From NCBI GenBank assembly GCA_030526715.1, contig JAUNCG010000016.1:1-44367 (forward strand): DNA of 44,367 nt, written 5' to 3'. Positions 16,741 to 23,303 of the stretch are shown piece after piece (positions within the stretch are counted from its first letter, which is position 1; each line of letters opens with the position of its first letter). Under the pieces are notes generated by a model. That model was given only the letters and a program-made list of their open reading frames with translations, did no database searches and had not been told where the DNA came from. The position numbers and the translations under genes were made by a program. This DNA comes from Eubacteriales bacterium (GTDB taxonomy: Bacteria; Bacillota; Clostridia; Lachnospirales; Lachnospiraceae).

Positions 16741-16769
16741 TTAACAAAAACCGTGGTGTATGGTATGAT
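16741..16769 (+). promoter_or_regulatory. Sigma-A promoter of the lactonase-like gene
   Basis: TTAACA, 17-base spacer, TATGAT, starting two bases after the BIG2 remnant stop. It supports translation starts at or after 16798. Confidence 0.7.
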
Positions 16770-16803
16770 AAAAATAACTTTTTTACGGAAAGGATGTATG
16801 GCA

Positions 16804-17865
16804 ATGGCGAAAGAAAAATACGTTGCATATGTTGGTACCTACACACACGGAAGCAGTGTCGGCGTACATGTTTATGATCTGGATATTGAGAACGGATACA
16901 TGACAGAGCGGGCGGTAGTGCCGGTCAATAATGCCTCACATCTGACGAAGTCTACGAATGGGAAATATCTGTATTCTATTGCGGATGAGGGCGTGGAAGT
17001 ATTAAAGATTGATCCGAAGACCGGCGATCTGACAGCGATCAATAAGGTAGGGATCGATGGGATGAGAGGGTGCTTCCTCTCTACAGATCAGGCAGGAAAG
17101 TTCCTGTTTGTCGCAGGCTGGCATGATGGTAAGGTGACGGTAGTGCATACACACCGCGACGGAAGACTTGGAAGCGTCATGGATGGGATTTTTCACAAGG
17201 GACTGTTCAGCGTCGCAGAGAGAAATTTCCGTCCGCATATCAGCTGTGTGATGCCGACACCGGAGGGGAAGTTCCTTTGCGTGGTGGATAGTGGCATTGA
17301 TCATATCAATATTTATAAGGTCAATCCGACGACCGGTAAGCTGAAGCTGTTGGATATTGTGCGTTGCAAGCTGGAGTCTGGCCCCCGTCTGATACGTTTT
17401 AGCAAGGATGGAAGGTTTGCCTATGTAAACTGTGAGCTGAGCAATGAGATTCTGGTATATGAATATGATGGGAGTGGAAGTATTCCGAAGTTTGAACTGA
17501 TTCAGACCGTGGATCCCAGAATGGATCCGGATGAGATCGGATGCGCCAGCTCCGGGCTTCGCATTTCTCCCAGCGGAAGATATCTTTATACATCTACGGC
17601 AGGAGAGAACAGTGTGGCGATCTATGAGATCGATCAGGAGACCGGTATGCTGTCACAAATCTGTGTGCTGCCTATCAGTGGTAAATATCCGAAGGACATC
17701 GAGGTATTTCCGGACGAGCGAACACTGGTCACATTGAATCATGAGTCGAATGAGATTCGGTTTTTCACGATACATTATGACAAGAAGATCATTGTTATGA
17801 AGGGGAAGCCGATCAAGATCGATACGCCGAATTGTATTTTGATTTCGAAGCTGGAAGAAGAGTAA
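16804..17865 (+). CDS. Beta-propeller protein of the lactonase (6-phosphogluconolactonase, YkgB/Pgl-like) family
   Basis: A 353-residue protein beginning MAKEKYVAYVGTYTHGSS. It shows repeated propeller blades: YVGTYT at the start, KYLYSIADEGVEVLKID, KFLFVAGWHDGKVTV, KFLCVVDSGIDHINIYKV, and GLRISPSGRYLYTSTAGENS, the typical seven-bladed lactonase layout. Family members hydrolyse 6-phosphogluconolactone or other lactones, but many have no tested substrate. ATG 16804 is nine bases from AAAGGA; ATG 16798 is a close alternative. A longer frame from 16753 would overlap the promoter and is rejected. Flanks on both sides are gene remnants, so operon context gives no help with substrate. Confidence 0.88.
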   Translation: MAKEKYVAYVGTYTHGSSVGVHVYDLDIENGYMTERAVVPVNNASHLTKSTNGKYLYSIADEGVEVLKIDPKTGDLTAINKVGIDGMRGCFLSTDQAGKFLFVAGWHDGKVTVVHTHRDGRLGSVMDGIFHKGLFSVAERNFRPHISCVMPTPEGKFLCVVDSGIDHINIYKVNPTTGKLKLLDIVRCKLESGPRLIRFSKDGRFAYVNCELSNEILVYEYDGSGSIPKFELIQTVDPRMDPDEIGCASSGLRISPSGRYLYTSTAGENSVAIYEIDQETGMLSQICVLPISGKYPKDIEVFPDERTLVTLNHESNEIRFFTIHYDKKIIVMKGKPIKIDTPNCILISKLEEE

Positions 17866-18113
17866 CTATTTATTTCTATCTTAATCACTTGGACGGCAGA
17901 GGATTTTGTGGAGAGCGCGGCATCGATGAAAAGCCATGCTTATACGCTGCGCGAAAGGACGGCATTTTCGATCTACCGGTTTGACCAGAGGGATCGAAAT
18001 GTGGCTCTCACTCTGTTTTTCTTCTGACAGTGCTGTGGGCGGCATGGGTCTTTGACCAGACGGACATCAGCTACAGTCCGCAGATCGTAGGAGAATGGAG
18101 GTTTCAAAAAAGG
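17866..18113 (+). pseudogene. Remnant of an ECF transporter T-component (CbiQ-like) gene
   Basis: Directly after the lactonase-like stop, the same frame reads LITWTAEDFVESAASMKSHA, then YTLRERTAFSIYRFDQRDR and a stop at 18025. This matches the coupling region of CbiQ/EcfT membrane proteins (ED..E.A.SMK.RGY.LP.RT.FS..RFD.RD). A second frame continues the likely homology with VLWAAWVFDQTDISYSPQIV. The fragment lacks its N-terminus and is frameshifted, so it is non-functional. In family knowledge EcfT connects a vitamin- or metal-binding S component to its ATPases; none of those remains here. Confidence 0.65.
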
Positions 18114-18366
18114 ATGAATCTTAACATTACGTCATACCGCTCCATGAATCTTCCGATCACCTCTTAAAATCTTGCATATTTTAAAAACAGCCGGGCGCTG
18201 CGGGATTTTTATGAGGGGTGTGGGCTGACGGGACTTGAGGTGATTCGCACATGGGATCCGGATGAAGGGAAAATAGAGCCGGGAATACGGCAGTCCTGAT
18301 GAATATGCGCAGATGGCGAAAATGCAGAGCAGGGAATTGGGAATTGTAATGGAACACCGTAAATAA
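18114..18366 (+). pseudogene. Remnant of a second gene, possibly a TIM-barrel sugar-phosphate isomerase-like enzyme
   Basis: After AAAAAAGG an ATG begins MNLNITSYRSMNLPITS and is broken by TAA at 18165. The frame then continues NLAYFKNSRALRDFYEGC and GLTGLEVIRTWDPDEGKIEP to a TGA at 18297. In another frame SPDEYAQMAKMQSRELGIVM ends with TAA at 18364 and looks like the C-terminus of the same protein with the middle deleted. The N-terminal style resembles TIM-barrel isomerase or endonuclease-IV-like enzymes, some of which are linked to cobamide genes; this assignment is tentative. In-frame stop, frameshift and internal deletion make it a pseudogene. Confidence 0.5.
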
Positions 18367-18371
18367 CAAAC

Positions 18372-18408
18372 CGCAGTCAGTGTCTACAGGAAGATCTGAC
18401 TGCGATTT
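18372..18408. terminator. Bidirectional terminator-like hairpin between gene remnants and aroC
   Basis: CGCAGTCAG - 15 bases - CTGACTGCG followed by ATTTT on the plus strand and by GTTTGTTATTT on the minus strand. It can end transcripts from both sides; aroC ends 28 bases away. Confidence 0.6.
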
Positions 18409-18435
18409 TGTATACTATTTCAAATATTTGAAAGT

Positions 18436-19542
18436 CTATGCTCTGCGATCGTAAAAGCTCTCAATGGAGGACAGCTTCGCGTGCATATTCGCAAAGAGCG
18501 CATCCACAATGGTCAGAGCGGTCATGGCTTCGACCACGACGACGGCTCTTGGCACTACCACGGGATCGTGCCGTCCCTTGATATTTATCTCGATGGGCTC
18601 ACCGGATTTATTCACGGTCTGCTGAGTGGCAAAGATAGAAGGAGTCGGTTTGATACCTACGCGAAGGAGCAGGTCGCTGCCATCGCTGATACCGCCGAGA
18701 GTGCCGCCGGAATGGTTGGTAGCTTTTCGAATACCATCCTCGGTGGAGCGAAAAGCGTCGTTGTTCTCACTGCCTCTCGCCCGTGCAGCGGCAAGCCCAT
18801 CGCCCAGCTCAAAGGATTTGACAGCGCCGATGGAGAAGATAGCCTTCGCCAGATTAGCGGAGAGCTTTTCGAATACGGGATCGCCGAGTCCCGGGATCAT
18901 ATGGCTCACGATACACTCCACGACACCTCCGGAGGAATCCTGCGCGCTGCGGCATTCGTCCAGATAGGCGGCGGCACGCTCTGCAGCGGCAGCATCCGGC
19001 ATGTTCAGAGGATTCAATGGAATCTGCGCTGCATCGAAGCTTGCGGGATCGATCGATACCGGACCGATTGCCTGTGTATACGTGGTAAAGTCGATACCAA
19101 GCCGGTTTAACAGCTTCACGGCAATGGCTCCGGCGGCGACACGTCCGATGGTCTCGCGGGCAGAGGAGCGTCCTCCGCCGCGATAGTCGCGGAAGCCGTA
19201 TTTTAGATCGAAGGTATAATCTGCATGACCCGGACGATAGTAGCCGGCGATCTCGCTGTAATCTGCAGAACGCTGAGATTTATTGAATACGATCATGGAA
19301 ATCGGAGCGCCGGTAGTGTGTCCTTCAAAGACGCCTGAGAGGAGCTCCACACGATCGTCCTCCTTACGGGGAGTGGAATAACGACTCTGTCCGGGCTTTC
19401 TGCGGTCGAGGAATTTCTGAATATCTTCTTCTGTGAGAGGAATGCCGGCGGGACAGCCGTCCACGACGACGCCGAGCGCTTTGCCGTGGGATTCACCCCA
19501 AGTCGTGATTTTAAAATAGTTGCCGAATGTAGAACCAGCCAT
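18436..19542 (-). CDS. aroC: Chorismate synthase
   Basis: A 368-residue cytoplasmic enzyme converting EPSP to chorismate with reduced FMN, the last step of the shikimate pathway. It begins MAGSTFGNYFKITTWGESHG and carries the family signatures RPGHADYTFDLKYGFRDYRG, RSSARETIGRVAAGA and GGISDGSDLLLRVGIKPTPS. The start at 19542 follows AGGAGG at nine bases; an in-frame ATG 33 bases upstream would add an unrelated MFMILLRRQRT. It is a single-gene unit with its own promoter, not clustered with other aro genes in the window. Confidence 0.97.
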   Translation of the reverse strand: MAGSTFGNYFKITTWGESHGKALGVVVDGCPAGIPLTEEDIQKFLDRRKPGQSRYSTPRKEDDRVELLSGVFEGHTTGAPISMIVFNKSQRSADYSEIAGYYRPGHADYTFDLKYGFRDYRGGGRSSARETIGRVAAGAIAVKLLNRLGIDFTTYTQAIGPVSIDPASFDAAQIPLNPLNMPDAAAAERAAAYLDECRSAQDSSGGVVECIVSHMIPGLGDPVFEKLSANLAKAIFSIGAVKSFELGDGLAAARARGSENNDAFRSTEDGIRKATNHSGGTLGGISDGSDLLLRVGIKPTPSIFATQQTVNKSGEPIEINIKGRHDPVVVPRAVVVVEAMTALTIVDALFANMHAKLSSIESFYDRRA

Positions 19543-19575
19543 GGTACGTTGCCTCCTGAGTAGAATCATAAACAC

Positions 19576-19604
19576 AGTATAGCGAATTGTGAAAAGATTG
19601 TAAA
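19576..19604 (-). promoter_or_regulatory. Sigma-A promoter of aroC
   Basis: Minus strand: TTTACA, 17-base spacer, TATACT, about 33 bases before the start codon. Confidence 0.7.
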
Positions 19605-19618
19605 GTTCTTTGGCTGCG

Positions 19619-19647
19619 TTGACAAAAGAGACGTAAAATTATAAAAT
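19619..19647 (+). promoter_or_regulatory. Sigma-A promoter of the rhomboid-like/LTA-synthase genes
   Basis: TTGACA, 17-base spacer, TAAAAT, 48 bases before the ATG at 19695. Back to back with the aroC promoter. Confidence 0.75.
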
Positions 19648-19694
19648 AGGAAAGATCATAAAAGAAACGAAAGAAGGCACAGGTGATTAAATTG

Positions 19695-20579
19695 ATGAAA
19701 TTTCTCAATAATATGGAACGAAAATACGGCAGGTACGCGATTCGCAATCTGTCGGCGTATATTATAGCATTATATATTGTCGGATATATCATTTCGCTGT
19801 TTTCACCGAATCTGATGTCCACACTGGCTCTGGAGCCGGGATATATCATGCGGGGACAGATCTGGAGGCTGCTGACGTGGCTGCTGGTTCCGCCCACGAG
19901 CAGACCGGATCTCTTTACGATCATTATGCTGTTTTTCTATTATTCCGTCGGGAATTCTCTGGAAAATCAGTGGGGCACGTTCCGATATAATGTCTATATT
20001 TTTTCGGGTGTGATATTTACGGTGATTGCCTCCTTTATTCTGCACTTTGCTATGGGGCAGCCGCAGCATTTCTGGTCCTATAATCTGTTTGCGGGAGTAT
20101 TCAGCACACCGTTCAGTACGTATTACATCAACATGTCCATTTTTCTGGCGTTTGCCGCGAGCTTTCCGAATGCGGAGGTATTGCTGTACTTCTTTATTCC
20201 AGTGAAGATCAAGTGGCTGGGAGTACTTTACGGAGCCATGCTGATGTATCAGTTTATACAGGGAAGCATTGTGACCAAGGTGGTGATCGTGGCCTCCTTG
20301 CTGAATTTTATCCTGTTCTTCCTGCAGTCGAGAAATGTGAGAGCTTATTCTCCGAAGGAGCAGAAGCGCAGGCATGATTTCAGAAAGGCAGTTCAGCGTG
20401 CGCAGGGAGAGCGTCCGAAGTCATCAGATGGCAGAATCACACGGCATAAGTGTGCAGTGTGCGGACGGACAGAGCTGGACGGAGACCATCTGGAGTTCCG
20501 TTTCTGCTCAAAGTGTGATGGCAATTATGAATATTGTCAGGATCATCTGTTTACACATGAGCATGTACATCATCATTGA
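19695..20579 (+). CDS. Rhomboid-like membrane protein without catalytic motif, zinc-ribbon C-terminus
   Basis: A 294-residue protein starting MKFLNNMERKYGRYAIRNLS; AGGTGAT lies seven to nine bases upstream. About six hydrophobic helices follow. Rhomboid-fold hallmarks remain (GNSLENQWGTFRYN after the second helix, ASFPNAEVLLYFFIPVKIKW later), but the GxSG serine motif is replaced by a segment reading YYINMSIFLAF, and no matching His is evident, so it is probably a pseudoprotease. The C-terminus is soluble and has HKCAVCGRTE and FRFCSKCDGNYEYCQDH, a Cys4-type zinc-ribbon with a His-rich tail. It is 11 bases upstream of an LTA-synthase-type gene and likely co-transcribed. Role unknown. Confidence 0.82.
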   Translation: MKFLNNMERKYGRYAIRNLSAYIIALYIVGYIISLFSPNLMSTLALEPGYIMRGQIWRLLTWLLVPPTSRPDLFTIIMLFFYYSVGNSLENQWGTFRYNVYIFSGVIFTVIASFILHFAMGQPQHFWSYNLFAGVFSTPFSTYYINMSIFLAFAASFPNAEVLLYFFIPVKIKWLGVLYGAMLMYQFIQGSIVTKVVIVASLLNFILFFLQSRNVRAYSPKEQKRRHDFRKAVQRAQGERPKSSDGRITRHKCAVCGRTELDGDHLEFRFCSKCDGNYEYCQDHLFTHEHVHHH

Positions 20580-20590
20580 GGCGTGATACT

Positions 20591-22507
20591 ATGAAAAAGT
20601 TTTTGCATTGGAAGTGTAATTCGAGAATCGCCAATTTGGCTATGCTGATCCTGATTCCGATCATCGCGCTGTGTTTGCTGGAGTTTTACACACATGTGCC
20701 GTGGGATCTGTCAGTACCGATTTTTTTGCTGAATATGGTATTTTACTATTTGCTGTATTGTTTATGTACGTTTATGATGGGAAGCAGCAGCCGGGGCTAT
20801 ACTTTGGCTACGCTGGTTCCCATGCTTTTCGGTCTGGTGAATTATTTTGTGGTGGCTTTTCGCTCCTCACCGATCGTTCCATGGGATCTGTATTCTCTCA
20901 AAACGGCAGTGTCCGTGGCGGGCAACTATGAATATAAGCTGTCGCCCCGTCTGCTCTGGGTGATTCTGGGATTTCTGTGTTTGCTGTATCTGGGGAGCCG
21001 GACGGAGCTGAAATGTATATTCAGACGACGCGGCGTATCCTCCGGGCAGGAAGCGGCAGAGATGGCGGAGGTGGCTGCGGTACGGGAAGCAGGCAGATCA
21101 AAAACGCACCGGATATTATTGCGGATTGCGGGATTGATACTGGCGGGGCTGTGTATTTTCGGATATACCAAGGGGATCGCCACGGATGAGGCGGTGAAGT
21201 TCTTCGGTCTTGACACCACCTTATTTACTCCAAATGTATTGTATCGCAACAACGGGCTCACCGCAGGGTTTCTGCGCAACATGAAATATCTGTATGTGGA
21301 AAAGCCGGATGGATACTCTCCGGCAGCAGCGCAGGAGATCGCACAGCAGTTGCAGGATGGCGCAGCAAAGCCTAACGCTCAGAGCGATCACGACAGGACG
21401 GCACAGGATATCGAGAAGCTGCCGAATGTGATCGTGATCATGAATGAAGCTTTTTCGGATCTGTCGGTGTTCGGAGATTTTGAGACGGATATAGACTATA
21501 TGCCGTTTATCCGATCCCTGCAGGAGAATACCGTGAAGGGGAACTGCTACGTTTCCGTGAAGGGCGGAAATACGGCAAATTCGGAATACGAGTTTTTGAC
21601 AGGCGATACCATGGCGTTTCTTCCGGCAGGCAGTGTTCCCTATCAGCAGTATATCAAAGCAGATATGCCGAGCATCGCCACCTATCTGAACGGATTGGGC
21701 TATGAGACGCACGCGATCCATCCCTATCTTGCTTCCGGCTGGTGTCGTGATAAGGTGTATCCGTGGCTTGGCTTTGACACGGCCACCTTTAGAGATGAGT
21801 TTGAGAACCCGCAGCTGATCCGCAAATATATCAGTGACAATTCCGCATTTCAGAAGATCATTGAACAGTATGAGCAGAAGGAAGCACCGATGTTTACCTT
21901 TGAGGTGACCATGCAGAACCACGGGGGCTACAGTAAGGATGTGGATGGCTTTGAGGAACAGGTGCATCTGACGGATCTCACCAACAAGACCACCGGTGTG
22001 CGTGCTGCCGAGAAGTATCTGACCTTGATTCTGGAATCGGATCGCGCCTTTGAAGCGCTGGTACATTATTTTGAAAAACAGGAGGAGGATACGATCCTTT
22101 TGATGTTTGGAGATCATCAGCCATCGGATTATATCACGAATACGATCCTTAAGCTGACCGGACAGGAGCGGGAAGGAAATGATGAGGTCTATTTTGACAA
22201 TTACATAGTACCTTTCGTGATGTGGGCGAACTTTGATATCGAAGAAGAGCAGGTGGATGCCATCAGTCTGAACTATCTTTCGGGGCTGCTGTTTGAAAAG
22301 GCCGGGATACCCCAAACACAGTATCAGGAATTTCTGACGAAGCTTAGGGAGCAGTTTCCGGCGCTGACAGCAAACATGGTGATGAGCGCGGACGGCAGCA
22401 GAGTACGGTATGGGGAGGCAGACGCAGAGGAGTCACTGAAGACCTATCATATTCTCGACTACAATCATCTGAGCGACGTGTCTCACAGATTGAAAGATTT
22501 TTTCTGA
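20591..22507 (+). CDS. LTA synthase family membrane sulfatase
   Basis: A 638-residue protein. The N-terminal 200 residues hold about five membrane helices; the rest is an extracellular sulfatase/alkaline-phosphatase fold domain. Metal ligand Glu in VIVIMNEAF (about 286), catalytic Thr in KGGNTANSEYEF (about 328) and MFGDHQPS near the C-terminus correspond to LtaS-type sites. Enzymes of this group transfer glycerol-phosphate from phosphatidylglycerol to teichoic-acid-like or glycan polymers. GAGG sits nine bases before ATG 20591; a TTG at 20576 overlaps the previous gene. Whether it makes lipoteichoic acid or decorates another polymer cannot be decided here. Confidence 0.92.
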   Translation: MKKFLHWKCNSRIANLAMLILIPIIALCLLEFYTHVPWDLSVPIFLLNMVFYYLLYCLCTFMMGSSSRGYTLATLVPMLFGLVNYFVVAFRSSPIVPWDLYSLKTAVSVAGNYEYKLSPRLLWVILGFLCLLYLGSRTELKCIFRRRGVSSGQEAAEMAEVAAVREAGRSKTHRILLRIAGLILAGLCIFGYTKGIATDEAVKFFGLDTTLFTPNVLYRNNGLTAGFLRNMKYLYVEKPDGYSPAAAQEIAQQLQDGAAKPNAQSDHDRTAQDIEKLPNVIVIMNEAFSDLSVFGDFETDIDYMPFIRSLQENTVKGNCYVSVKGGNTANSEYEFLTGDTMAFLPAGSVPYQQYIKADMPSIATYLNGLGYETHAIHPYLASGWCRDKVYPWLGFDTATFRDEFENPQLIRKYISDNSAFQKIIEQYEQKEAPMFTFEVTMQNHGGYSKDVDGFEEQVHLTDLTNKTTGVRAAEKYLTLILESDRAFEALVHYFEKQEEDTILLMFGDHQPSDYITNTILKLTGQEREGNDEVYFDNYIVPFVMWANFDIEEEQVDAISLNYLSGLLFEKAGIPQTQYQEFLTKLREQFPALTANMVMSADGSRVRYGEADAEESLKTYHILDYNHLSDVSHRLKDFF

Positions 22508-22528
22508 GAATCTTATGATATAAAATGC

Positions 22529-22557
22529 TTGCAAAATAGATGAACATATGCTAGAAT
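22529..22557 (+). promoter_or_regulatory. Sigma-A promoter of tRNA-Leu
   Basis: TTGCAA, 17-base spacer ending in TGC, TAGAAT. Start of transcription would fall at the hairpin just before the tRNA. Confidence 0.7.
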
Positions 22558-22560
22558 AGC

Positions 22561-22580
22561 ATTCGGTTGGTTAACCGAAT
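22561..22580 (+). repeat. Perfect 8-bp hairpin abutting the 5' end of tRNA-Leu
   Basis: ATTCGGTT - GGTT - AACCGAAT ends exactly one base before the first tRNA nucleotide. In the precursor it would form a small 5'-leader hairpin next to the RNase P cleavage site. Confidence 0.6.
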
Positions 22581-22663
22581 GCCGGCGTGTCGGAATGGCA
22601 GACGAGGCAGACTCAAAATCTGTTGTGGGCAACCACGTATGGGTTCAAGTCCCATTGCCGGCA
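22581..22663 (+). tRNA. tRNA-Leu(CAA)
   Basis: An 83-base cloverleaf with acceptor GCCGGCG/TGCCGGC and discriminator A. The anticodon stem is GCAGA/TCTGT with loop CTCAAAA, giving anticodon CAA, which reads UUG. The long variable arm (TGTGGGCAACCACGT) and the T-arm ATGGG-TTCAAGT-CCCAT are typical of class II leucine tRNA. CCA is not encoded and must be added after transcription. Confidence 0.96.
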
Positions 22664-22681
22664 GTTACAAATGATAAAGAT

Positions 22682-22722
22682 AGGGGAATGGTTGAGCTGA
22701 AGCTGCTCTCCATTCCCCTGTT
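22682..22722 (+). terminator. Probable terminator after tRNA-Leu
   Basis: AGGGGAATGG pairs with CCATTCCCCT over ten bases, with an inner AGC-TGAA-GCT element, followed by GTTTGC. The T-run is weak, so some readthrough into the next operon is possible. Confidence 0.55.
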
Positions 22723-22769
22723 TGCATATCTATGTTTTTGTAGATATCTATGACTCAGGAGGGATTTTC

Positions 22770-23303
22770 GTGGACTGTAAGACCGCACAGCAGAAGATCA
22801 TGCCTTACATTGAACGACAGCTGAAGCCGGACGAGATGGAGGACTTTATTGAGCATATTCAGACATGTAAGACTTGCAGTGAGGAGCTGGAGGTCTATTT
22901 TACGATTTATTATGCGTTGGAGACGCTGGATCAGGACGATCAGGGTTCCTTTAATATCAAGGAGATGCTGGAGCGTGATCTGAAACGTGGAAAGGCGCAG
23001 ATCGAGCGACGAAATATGGTTACGTTTGTGAGCAGAGCATTCAGGATCGTTACGGCAGTACTGGCTGTGCTGTTTCTGGTCAGCTCCGCAGAGGCGGCGC
23101 TCAGAGGAGGATTTGAGGAGACAACGCTCTATCGTTTTCTGGCAAAGGAGCCGGAGGAGACAGAGATGATCGTTGTGACGGAGATGTCTGAGACAAAAGA
23201 GGAACAGACGGAGCCGGAGACGAACCGCAAACGACAGGTGATCGTGAAGATACCTGAGACAGAGGCAGCATTAAAAACGGAAGAAACGGGAGGCGGACAA
23301 TGA
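22770..23303 (+). CDS. Zinc-finger (zf-HC2) anti-sigma-like membrane protein
   Basis: A 177-residue protein starting at GTG 22770, six to seven bases after AGGAGGG; a longer frame from 22722 includes upstream terminator sequence. The N-terminal zf-HC2 fold has the HxxxCxxC motif in FIEHIQTCKTCSEEL. A single membrane helix lies at about 92-112 (FRIVTAVLAVLFLVSSAEAAL), and the outer part is Glu/Thr-rich. This is the layout of anti-sigma factors that hold an ECF sigma factor at the membrane, yet no sigma gene is nearby. Its stop overlaps the polA start (ATGA), so translation of the two is coupled. Confidence 0.82.
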   Translation: MDCKTAQQKIMPYIERQLKPDEMEDFIEHIQTCKTCSEELEVYFTIYYALETLDQDDQGSFNIKEMLERDLKRGKAQIERRNMVTFVSRAFRIVTAVLAVLFLVSSAEAALRGGFEETTLYRFLAKEPEETEMIVVTEMSETKEEQTEPETNRKRQVIVKIPETEAALKTEETGGGQ

